Shown: positions 37,401 to 49,400 of the stretch, in pieces
Layout of the letters: each line of letters opens with the position of its first letter
How positions within the stretch are numbered: position 1 is the first letter of the stretch
NCBI RefSeq assembly: GCF_036898095.1
Contig: NC_090765.1
Coordinates: forward strand, 29,644,460 to 29,708,459
Direction: 5' to 3'
Length of the DNA stretch: 64,000 bases
Origin: Palaemon carinicauda
Lineage: Eukaryota; Arthropoda; Malacostraca; Decapoda; Palaemonidae
The notes under the pieces: model-generated
Databases searched by the model: none
What the model was told of the DNA's origin: nothing
What the model saw: only the letters and a program-made list of their open reading frames with translations
Position numbers and translations under genes: made by a program

Positions 37401-40400
37401 AAGACTGAAGCACAGCACCTTGATCTAGTATTTTTTGTTGTCTCGGATGATCCTTAGATACATACATACTGTATATATACCAAGGTACTTCCCCCAATTT
37501 TGGGGGTTAGCTGACATCAAACAAATGAAACAAAAAAAGGGGGCCTCTACTCTCTACGTTCCTCCCAGCCTGACAAGGGACTCAACCGAGTTTGGCTGGT
37601 ACTGCTAGGGTGCCACAGTCCACCCTCCCCGTTATCCACCACAGATGAAGCTTCATAACGCTGAATCCCCTACTGCTGCTACCTCTGCGGTCATCCAAGG
37701 CACCGGAGGAAGCAGCAGGGCCTACCGGAACTGCGTCACAATCGCTTGCCATTCATTCCTTTTTCTAGCATGCTCTCTTGCCTCTCTCACTTTTATCCTC
37801 CTATCACCCAGAGCTTTCTTCACTCCATCCATCCACCCAAACCTTGGCCTTCCTCTTGTACTTCTCCCATCAACTCTTGCACTCATAACCTTTTTTTAGC
37901 AGACAGCCATTTTCCATTCTCTCAAAATGGCCAAACCACCTCAACACATTCATATCCACTCTAGCCGCTAACTCATTTCTTACACCCGTTCTCACCTTCG
38001 CTACTTCGTTCCTAACCCTATCTACTCGAGATACACCAGCCATACTCCTTAGACACTTCATCTCAAACACATTCAATTTCTGTCTCTCCATCACTTTCAT
38101 TCCCCACAACTCCGATCCATACATCATAGTTGGTACAATCACTTTCTCATACAGAACTACTCTCTACATTCTATTTTTTACTACTCCCTTAACTGCCCGC
38201 AACACTTTGCATCCTTCATTTACTCTCTGACATACATCTGCTTCCACTCCACCATTTGCTGCAGCAACAGACCCCAAGTTCTTAAACTGATCCACCTCCT
38301 CAAGTAACTCTCCATTCAACATGACATTCAACCTCGCACCACTTTCCCTTCTCATACATCTCTTAACCTTACTCTTACCCACATTAACTCTCAACTTCCT
38401 TCTTTCACACACCCTTCCAAATTCTGTCACTAATCAGCCAAGCTTCTCTTCCGCGTCGCCAACCAGTACATTATCATCCGCAAACAACAAGTGATTTACT
38501 TCCCATTCATGGTCATTCTCGTCTACCAGTTTCAATCCTCGTCCAAGCACTCGAGCTTTCATCTCTCTCACCACTCCATCAACATACAAGTTAAACAACC
38601 ACGGCGACATCACACATCCCTGTCTCAGCCCCACTCTCACCGGAAACTAATCTCTCATTTCATTTCCTATCCTAACACATGCTTTACTATCTTCGTAGAA
38701 ACTTTTCACTGCTTGCAACAACCTTCCACCAACTCCATATAACCTCATCACATTCCACATTGCTTCCCTATTAACGCTATCATACGCTTTCTCCAGATCC
38801 ATAAACGCAACAGACACTTCCTTACCTTTTGCTAAATATTTATCGCATATCTGCCTAACTAAAAAACTGATTCATACAACCCCTACCTCTTCTAAAACCA
38901 CCCTGTACTTCTAAGATTGCATTCTGTGTTTTATCCTTAATCCTATTAATCAGTACTCTACCATACACTTTTCCAACTACACTCAACAAACTAATACCCC
39001 TTGAATTACAACACTCTCATCCTGTGTCGAAATCCTTAGATACTAGATACATCCTTGAAGATGGTTGGCTTGGGATCTGGAAGTATGCATCCTTTAGGTC
39101 TTAAGTGTACACATGAAGTCCTGTGGTCTTACTGCTTGTCTGACTGTATCTGCTGTCTCCATGCTGAAGGGAGTTTGTTTGACAAATTTGTTCATAGCTG
39201 CGAGGTCGATGACTGGAGTCGTCGAGGATCTCTTGGAGAGAGCGCTTCTCCAACATGGTCTGGACTTCGGCCTGGAGGGCCAGCTCCTTTGCAGATCCCT
39301 TTGCATAGAAGCTTGATAGAACTGGAGCCTTGGTCAGTGGCGGGAGAGATTGTGTGAACGGGACGTGATACCCTGAACGAATCTCAGAGACTGTCCGTGG
39401 TTCAGCCCCGAGCTGCAGCCATCTCTGCCAGCGGTGATGCAGGCATCCCCTCAGTGATGGACAAGAGGGAGGATTGCCCGTCCTAGAGGTTACGGCCTCG
39501 GCCGCTCCCTCTAGAACTCTTCCCTCCTTGCGAGGACTTGGAATGATTCTGCTCTTTGGCTGGAAAGGGCTTCTTAGACACCTTTGTATTAGCTGTTGGA
39601 CTTCCTCCATCTCTCAGCAGCCTGCTTGACATCTTCCGGTCTGAACAGGGAGGAACCATCCAGAGTTGAGTTCCTCAGTCTTGTAATCTCGTTCTGTGGG
39701 AAATTACGATGGAACCTTTTTATTATCGGGTTCCTTTCCCACCGCAGGATCGTGTTTGCCGACAAGTTCACAACTTGGTGGGAAAGGAACTCGATGGTTC
39801 GAGTTCCCAATGATAGAAAGATCTTTATCGTCTTCCTTGAGTTCTCCTTGGACTAGTCCATGGTCCTCATGAGGTGTCCCACTGATCCCAACCAGAGATT
39901 CAGCCACGAAATAGCCTGCCACCTTTTCTTGGTTCAGGATCTCCAAAGCCGAGAACGAAAATTGAAGACCTGAGTTTCTTTTGAGGGCGATCCCCATTGT
40001 TTGAATCTCTAACGAGTGGTCGAGAGACAGTTCTGAAAGAGGCTCGTTGAAGACCTTGTAATACACGTATTTCCTCTGCTCCACTAACAGTGACGGAAGA
40101 AGTTAAGAGGATGAGCCTGTCCGGAGGGAGCTTGAAGAGCCGATGATCTGTAAAAACGCTTTTCGACGGGCATTCGTCAGACACTTAGAGCAGGCCAAGG
40201 CTGTACTGGTTTTGGTGGCTCCTGGGTGCCGTAGACATGGTCCAAGACCTTTTCTTTGTTTTTTGAGGGGCCATTGCTAGGTCACATACCCCATTGATTG
40301 TCCTCTTGCAGGCCAAGACCTACCAGAAGGCGTGCTCTGACTACTTATTCTCTGCCTCCGATAGCATCAGGAGACACGAGGGAGAAAAACCACTGACTGG

Positions 40401-43400
40401 TAACTCCAAGGAGTACCGGTTGAAGCTGCTCTCATTCAAGCAGATTCTAGATTACCTTCATACTCTAGCATTAGGAGGCACGAGAGAAGAAAACCCCAAC
40501 TTGTAACTCCAATCGGTACCAATTGAAACTTCTTTCCTTCAAGCAGCTTCTGGGTTACTGTCGTACTCCTCGTCAGAGAAAACCCTGGCTGGTAACTCCT
40601 AGGAATACAGGTTGTAACGACTCTCGTTTGTATGCTGGAGCTGTAGGAATGAAGGTAGCAATGCAAAGAGAGGTGCAGCTGAGGGCGTGAGAAAATTGTC
40701 GTAGTATTACCTCCAGATTCTCAGAAAGGATGACCATGGTTGATCCTTAGGGAGGCATATATGCACTCCGATAACTGTAGTATTCTCGAAAAAAACCTTT
40801 CTTACTGATGGAGACCTGAAGAAAGGCAGCTGCAACGAGAAAGACTCACTCCTTCGGTGGTGTACGCCGTTGCTTCGCTAAGGAAATCAGCGTAGTCCTT
40901 ACCTAAGGGTAGTCAGTGGGTCACAAGATCTCTATCAATGCATTACCTTGAGAGCGGCCATCACTCTTGCACGACCGTCCTCCAGAGGAGAATGAACAAA
41001 CAGAGAGTTGAAGGATTAAATCAACGGAGAAAGAATTTGGGATTTCTTCGCCTTCGAGGAAGATCCTAAAAGAGAAAAATCCCTTTTAGACTTCCTCTTT
41101 CGCCACTACTAGATCTTCCCCACTTGGAGGAGGGCCACTCCTGATGCTCAATACAAGGAGAGTCATGCAAGAAAGAGAGACTGCTTGTAGGACAAAGGGA
41201 ATGGGGAACTGTCTCAGAATCCGAAAAGAAGGTACTGCATCAGCGATCTTCAAGGCCAGGCAAGCCTGCAAGATGAGAACCCCAAAACCCGAGAAATCCT
41301 TGAAAGAGTAAAGATTGAAAAGTCAAAGCCAGTTTTTTAACTGGGGAGAGAGAATGTCTGCACTCCTTTGAGCCAAAAGCAAAAGTTGCAGTGTAGCACA
41401 GGTGTGTGTTTGAGCATGGTACTAACCCCCCCCCCTCCCCTGTTAACTAATGGTGGGTAGTTATACCTCACTAAAACTCTTCTGGCTAGTTTCCAGCTTT
41501 GCTGAAATTATATTCCCCAAAAAGAGCGAAAGTATTTGTATAGTGTCGGAACATGTGGGAATTTGAGTAAATGCAAAAAATTATTAACCAAGGTATGTTA
41601 GGAAATAGTAAACTCAGGTCTGTGAAGATTAGAAGTTTGGTCTTTTAGGAGCTACAAAAATTTGTTTATAGAAATAATTTTACACGGACTTACATATTTA
41701 TGCAGCAATTCAGCTTTATTTTATCAATTAAACCAAGAGAATTGTTGTAAACATAATATGTAATCATAGCTTGCTATAAAAGAAAAAATTTATAATTATT
41801 TTCTCTTGAAAATTTTTAATATTACTTTATAATTCAAGTAAATCCTTGATATAACTAATATAATTTAGTAATGATGCAATCACACTTGCTTTTTAAATAG
41901 ACTGAGACTTTAAAGGAATCTATTAAACTTCATTTGTTTGGCAGAGTAGCATTTCTAGCATATGGTAATATGTGAAAGGCCATGTTACTGATTAATGTAA
42001 ATCAATGTAAAGAAATATGTTCTGACTAAATACAGTACATGGCACTTATAACCAGAATAACTTTGACATATGCAGTCAGGAGTGAGAGGTAAATGTTTTA
42101 ATAGTTTCTTGATGATTTTATTTCATGTCATAGCCTGTCATGTTCATCTTGTTATTAGGCAACTTAGCATTGCATCAGCCACTAGAAATTACATCCTTAT
42201 TACTGTTCTCTAAACAGAGTAGTGATTGAAGTCAAAAGAAGTTTAATTAGTTACTGTGATTTAATTTTTAGTTTTAGTTGATGAATGATATCGAATGGTT
42301 TGGGGATTTAGGCCCTTTTATGGTTAATTGTTCCGTAACTGAAATCCAAACCTATGCTATTTATTAGGGGTATTACTTTCAGTGAAGCTGAAAGGACGAG
42401 CCATTAAAATTTAGCGAGGGTTAACAACCCATCCCACTAGTTAGCATGGGTTAGCCGCTCACATACCTGTGACTGAGCTATCTTTGCTTTTGGGTCGGAT
42501 GGTGAACGGTCGTTGCTGCTCCTCTTCCTCGCAAATTTTTGGACTGCTATACTGTAAATGCTTTTTTTGCTTTTTCTTTTCAGTGTGTGTGTGCGTTGAC
42601 TTCTGCTGGCCATGCGTACCTGCCCTGGTCCCGAGGGTCGCTCTTGCGGTACCTTCATGTCTGCCAAGGACACTGATTCTCACACCCTATGCCCTACCTG
42701 CAGAGATCAACAGTGTGATGTCTAATAAATGTTTTGAGTGTCGGGAGTGGTCTTCTTCGAATCAGAAGAAACCTAAGGCTTCTTATTCCACTTCCCGGCC
42801 TTTCTCCGAAGCTTCTGCTCGTTCGGCCTCCTCCGGGGAACCGTCGAGTAAGTAGCATAACTCCTGGACAACCTCAGTCCTTGAGAGACGGTGTTGCTTC
42901 CCCCAGTGCAGCCCCCCAAATTCCCCCCCCCCCCCTGGGGGGGGGTCCAAGTCACTATCTCCTCTAACAGGTTTGGCCGTCTTTGGGGTTACCTGGTCCG
43001 CCCTCAAAGGAGGCTCTGCTGCAGCTACTTCGCCTCGGTGCTAGCGCGCAGCGTTCGTCGACGTCGGAGTTGGATCCTCTGGCCCTAGTCGACGTCGTAG
43101 GATCGGAGGTGTCATCTGCTGCCCTGCCTGCTGATGTTCCTGCCTCTTCTGCTGTTGCCGAAGACTGCACTTTCCCCCCTGCTGAACATTCTCGAAGGGG
43201 GGAGCAAAGTCCTAGGCATGTCTATCCTGCGAGTGTTTCTCCCTCTTGAGGGAGTTCACTCATAGAAACTCCTCTTCAGAGGAGTGCTGCTGACAGTCAG
43301 CTTGCTGATCCCTCAGCCTCTAGAGGGCATCACCGTAGTCGTCGTTCCCGACGTGTTCGCCCACCTCTTTGCCTGAGAGGTGCTCCTTCGCCATTGGTGA

Positions 43401-46400
43401 AGAAGCACCTCTTTGTCTCGTCAGCCTCGTCATTGCAGCTCTCCTTGGTGGAAGAGCCTTCTCGTCCAACGACATCTGGTTCCCGACCTTTGCCTGCCTC
43501 CGGCCCTTCTCCTGACGATGCAGCTGCCAGTCCCCGAACCTCGGTTCAGGACTTTCGGCCTGAGGCGATCCCCCTCGGAAGTTGTTCGTAATTCTGAAGG
43601 ACTCGTCCTTTCTCCAGATCATCATCTTGCTGCGCTCCAACATTCGACTCACCGATTTCCTCCTCGTCTGTCTCCAGCTCTCTCTCCTGGTTCCCGACTA
43701 CCTACCACTCGTCACTCTCTGTCTCATCATCTGCTTGCACGCTAATCGCCTGCGTGGGTGTTTCCTGCTCGTCCCGATGATCCTGTTCGTCGTGCTCCTT
43801 CTGAACATCGTCGGCCAACGTGTCGCTCGCCAATGCGTTGGGCTCCCACATCACACTGTTCCCCTAGGCAACGTGTCGCTTTGAAACATCAATCGCCCGG
43901 CTACTCGACTGCTGCCCACTTGCCAATACAAGCGCTCACCACATCAGAATTTTAAAAAAATTATCAGCACCTAAGGCGGACCCACGTTATCCAGCAGTTC
44001 CAGAGAAGACTCCTCAAAGAAAACCTGTTTCCTTCCCATTGGGGTATCTATCCAATAGCACCAGCGTCAGCAAACAGCCCTGGTTCGGCGCTATCTTCAG
44101 GGCAGTTGCAGAAGCCTTTGGGCCTGCCCTCTCAGCCCGCACCTCGGAAGCCTCTGTGAGCCTCCAACATCCTTTGGTCCCAGCAGATGCTCGGCAAAGA
44201 ACCTCTGCTGTTTCTCCCCTGAAAAGGAAAAGAGGAGTTCCAGATACCAACTCATATTTTAGGGTGTAACTCACTCCTGTGAGGCTATCAATGACAAGGT
44301 CGAACCTCCCCAGTTCTCCTTCCACCCGCTTTCCTGGCTCACTGCCACTTTAGTTAAGGGAACCTCGCGAGGAACCTTTACTAGTCTCCTTCCTACCACC
44401 TTCGGAAGAAGACTCCCCTCGTGACGAGAGCACCATGCCTCGTGAAGCAACCAGAAAGGCCAGATCATCGAGGCCGTTCATGCTGGAAACTTATCTTCTT
44501 CCTCACAAGGAGTCGAAAGACTCCAAAATGTTGCTGAAGTCCTCTTCAAGGACTTCTAGACCAGTAGGAACAGTCAGTCACCCTTGAGATGACCGCGACC
44601 CTCCCCGAGATGAGTTCTCGGTGGTGAACGAAGTAGACTTCGCTGCCAGTCCCACTTCAGAGAGGGAACAGAAGTAGTTAGAACACGCCTTTTGTCAGGT
44701 ACCGACTATGATGAGGGTTCTCAATTGGTTTTCCAAAGAGATATCATCCCCCCAGGAGGGCAAAGACACAGTCTTAGACCGTATCTGTGGCACTCAGAAG
44801 CCCACGAAGTCCAACGCAGCTTTGCCCTGGCCTCAGGGGCTGAAGAGTGGCCGGACTAAAATCGCCGCACAGCTTGACAAGTTCTCGTCCCTTTATTCGG
44901 GCTCCTTCTCCAAGCGAAGTGTTAAGGGCTCTTTATTTTTGGTACTAACCTACTGAAGAAAAGGAGCCTCCGGGTAAAGTCAAAAAGCCAGATTGGCAGG
45001 GACGTCCACCCTCATAATGGGTGAGTCACCCCTAATAAATAGAGTAGGTTTGTATTCCAGTTACGGAACAAATGACAAATTCGGAGATAATTTGTAATTT
45101 TCTTAACGATACAAACCTTTAGCTATTTATACAAACTTACTCGCATTCAGCAAAGTAGGTATTACAAGGTCTTGGACGAGCCTTGACCAGCTCTTCCACT
45201 CCTCCATTCTCTGGAGGAGTTGATTGATTGATTTGAAGTTGTCTGGCATCCTGAAATTAGAGGAGCTGACTAAGGGGATCTCCTTAGAGAGACTCTCAAG
45301 CCGTCAGGTCATGTTCTCAGCCACAGAGATCCTCAATCTAGAGAAGGTCACGAAGTATGCCATGCAGGCTACTTCATGGTGAGATCTATGGTTGGGGTCC
45401 TTGGGAATCCTGATACAAACCAAGAATTTCTCCAAGGAAAGTACCAGGAAGGCTATGGAAACCTTCCTTCGCTTGGGTAACTGGACCATCAAGTTCCTAC
45501 TTGGTGGACCAACACCATCCTTAAACGTAGGGACTTGGTATCTGAGAGTTTCCAACAACTGGTTCCTAACGCTGAGATTTCAAGGCTCAGGAACTCCTCT
45601 CTCGAAGGTTCCTCGTTGTTCGAACCTAGGGTTGTTAAGCAGGCTGCAGAGAGGTGGAAGAAGTCCCACCAGGACTCTCCTCCATAGGGCCCTGACATCC
45701 TGGCCCTAGAGACCACCAGCTCCTCCATAGCCTAGCTAGCCCAAAACCTCGACGAAAAAGACAGCAGCAAAGAAAGGGGTGTCTACAAAGCCCTTTCCTA
45801 CTAAAGACAAGAAAGGCTCAAAGTCCTCCCGGGGAGGAAAATATCCTAGAGGGAGTGGCCGCGACTGCAAACTATAGGATAGGCGCTCCCCATGCTTGTC
45901 CACCAGTGGGTTGATGCCTACAAAGTTGCTGGAACAGGTGGACTAAACTGGGGACCAATCCCTGGACAGTCTCCATGATTCATTCAGGGTATCGTGTCAC
46001 GTTCATGTCATCTCTTCCTTCCCTGATCAAGGATCCATATCGTTAGACTCCTTGGCGATGGGATCAGCAAAGGGGCTAGCCTTTTGGGCAGAAGTCCAGA
46101 CCATGTTGGAGAAGGGTGCTCTCCAAGAGGTCCTTGATGACTCTCCAGGTTTTTTCAGTTGACTCTTTCTTGTGAAAAAGGCATCTGGTGGCTGGAGACC
46201 AGTCATTGACCTCTCAGCTCTGAACAAGTTTGTCAAATGGACTTCGTTCAGCATGGAGACAGCAGACATGGTCAGACAAGTGGTAAGACCACAGGACTTC
46301 ATTTACACACTCGACCTAAAGGACGCGTACTTCCAGATCCCAATCCATCCATTTTCAAAGAAGTACCTAAGATTCTGTCTAGACAACAGGAAATACCTAT

Positions 46401-49400
46401 TCAGGGTATTGTGCTTTGGTCTTTCCATGGCATCCAAAGTCTTCACCAGTGTTCCCCGTAGTGTCATCTTGGGCACACAGGATCGGCATCCATCTCCTCC
46501 ATTATCTGGACAACTGGCTGATCCTAGCAGTCTCGGTGGTAACTTTTCTTCAGCACCGAGACAAACTTCTGAGGCTTTGCCAAGATCTGGGGATCATGGT
46601 AAACCTTGAGAAGTCCACCCTGCTTCCCACTCAAAGATTGGTATACCTAGGTATGATTATAGACACCAATTCCCACAAAGCCTTCCCATCAGATGAAAAG
46701 ATAGTGAGGCTGAGAAAAGTCACAACACCTTTTCCCAGGCGGGAAGGACTCCCGGCCCAGAAGTGGCTATGTCTCCTTGGACACCTATCATCCTTAGCCC
46801 GTCTAGTTCCCAACGGCTGCCTCTGGATTCAATCCCTCCAGTGGCAACAGAAGTCCAGTGGAATCAGTCTTTCGATTCCCCGGACACACTGATCCCCATG
46901 GGACCAGAGGAACGGACAGACCTCGAATGGTGGGTGGCAGATGAGAATCTATGGAGGGGGGTAGATCTTGTTGTCCTCCTCCCAGACTTGATGCCGTTTT
47001 CAGACGCATCAAAAGAAGGGTGGGAGGCCCACGCGCTGCACCATACGACATCAGGTCTTTGGTCAGAGTCCTAAAGATACCCCCACATAAATCTTTTAGA
47101 GATGAAGGCCGTCTTTTTGGCCCTTCAACAGTTCGATCAGTTCCTGGCGGGCCAATCAGTGGTGGTGATAAGCGACAACACCACGGTAGTGGCTTATATC
47201 TGCAAGCAAGGAGGTACTTATTTTGCAGCCCCTATCCCATCTAGCAGTAGAGATACAGTATTGAGATGGGCCGAGGTCTACTCAATACCACTATCAGCAC
47301 GCTTCATTTCAGGCAAAAGGAATGTGTTCGCCGACAGTCTGAGCAGAGCATCTCAGATAGTGAGTACTAAGGGGTTTTTGGATCATCTAGTAGCCAACAA
47401 GTGCTGACTTTGTGGGATTCTCCGACGGTGGATCTCTTCGCAATGGCCCTGAACTTCAGGCTCCCTCTGTACTGCTCCCCAGTCCCAGACCCCAAGGCTC
47501 TATGGCAAGATGCATTCCAACAATGGTCAAGATGCATTCCAACACTGTGAGATAACATTGACGTTTACGTCTTTCCCCCGTTCTGTGTGATGTGAAGGCT
47601 ACTCAACAAGGCCAGAACATAGGTCAACCTCTCAATGACATTCATAGCACTGCTATGGCATCATGCGGAATGGTACCCGAACCTTCTGCAGCCCCTGACG
47701 GAGCCCCCAAGAGAACTCCCTCCACAACACGATCTACTCGGATAAACACACGTTAACATCTTCCACTAAGGCGTAGTTTTGCTATGACTTTACACCTGGA
47801 GACTATCCAGCATCTTCTCACTCAGAGAGGATTTTCGCAATAAGTTACAAACAGGATGTGTGGATACCTGCGGAAGTTATCAGCAACAGTCTACCAGGCA
47901 AAGTGGAATGTCTTCTTTGGTTGGTGTTGTGGAAGGGGTATCGCTTCATTCGATGCCACTATTCCAGCAATAGCAGAGTTCTTCATGTATTTGCGTGAAG
48001 AAATGTGCCTATCAGTTTCGGCGGTAAAAGGCTATCGCTCACCTTAAGCCTCGCCTTCAAACTGAATGAAATGAACATTTCCTCATCGGTAGAACTTTCC
48101 TTACTCATACGGAGTTACGAACTTACCTGTCCTAAGTCAGAAGTGAGACCTCGCCATGGAACGTGGTTCGAGTTCTCCATTCTCTAAAGAGACCTCCCTA
48201 CGAACCATTATGCCAGGCAACAGATCGCCGCCTGACTTGGAAGACGGTATTCCTGCTCGCCTTGGCTTTGGCCAAACGAGTCAGCGAACTGCATGGTCTC
48301 TCGTACGACATTGCCCATTCCAGGGGATGGGGAGAGTTAACATTTAGCTTCGTCCCTGAGTTTGTTGCCAAGACTCAGAATCCAAGGGTGTCAGATCCTA
48401 GATTCGACTCCTTTCGGATAACGAGTCTCTGCTCTGTAACAGACCACCCAAATCATCTCTTACTTTGCCCTGTGAGGAGTTTGAGGCTCTACCTTGAGAG
48501 AATAGCAGCAACCTACCCCTGAGTGCCCATTCACTTCGTCAGCACCAGGAGGACCACCAAAAACACCATTTCTGGATGGATTTGCAAGGTCATAGACCAT
48601 GCTCTGAATCCAGATCCTCCTCCATCAAGTCGTCCCAGAGCCCACGATGTCAAGGGCGTAGCCACGTCCCTGGCCTTTAAGAGAAACTATTCCATGACAC
48701 AGGTTCTACAGGCTGGGGTGTGGAAATGCCAAACCACTTTCACAGCCTATTACTGCAAGACTTGACCCACAGGAGGCTCCATAAGTTTTTTATCGGCACT
48801 GTGGTGGCTGCACAACAGCTGGTCTAATACCTCAAACTCCTTATTGGACAAGTAGCAGAATGTGGAGGGCATTGTTACCTGGTTTTAGTCTGCATGAATG
48901 AAATGGTATGATTGGCTCTTATTCTTTTCTTTATCCTCCCCTCCCTTGGGGAAAGCAGGAGCCGGGGTTCTCTGTGCAAGCTGACGTCAACCACTGCAGG
49001 TAAACCATGCTCCCTTGTGTACCTAGTATTGTGTCAATACTGTTGCGTCCCCATACCCTGGCGAGGTGGTATTGGGAGTCTTTTGTTATAACAGTTTTTC
49101 CTACAGACTCTGAATAACTTATACCTTGACAGTCACACTGCTTATCTCAACACACAGCCTGTGTAGGCCGCAGACCTTATGTAGCAAGGTTTAGCGAGGT
49201 GTTAAGGGCTCCTTATTTTAGGTACTAACCTACTGAAGAAAAGGAGCCTCCGGGTAAAGTCAAAAAGCCAGATTGGGAGGGACGTCCACCCTCTTAATGG
49301 GTGATTCACCCCCTAATAAATAGAGTAGGTTTGTATTCCAGTTACGGAACAAATGACAAATTAGGAGATAATTTGTAATTTTCTTAATGATACAAACCTT

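Larger units (their letters stand above)
32162..41580 (-). mobile_element. DIRS-type element E, minus strand, with two nested insertions
   Basis: Read on the minus strand from 41580: a left terminal repeat (41400-41577, with GTTCCGACACTATACAAATA and CAGCAAAGCTGGAAAC), gag, RT, RNase H, methyltransferase-like and recombinase. It is closely related in protein sequence to element D. The right terminal repeat and internal complement are missing beyond 32162. Without the Tigger (33626-36484) and LINE (37462-39031) insertions, about 5 kb remains. Confidence 0.8.
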
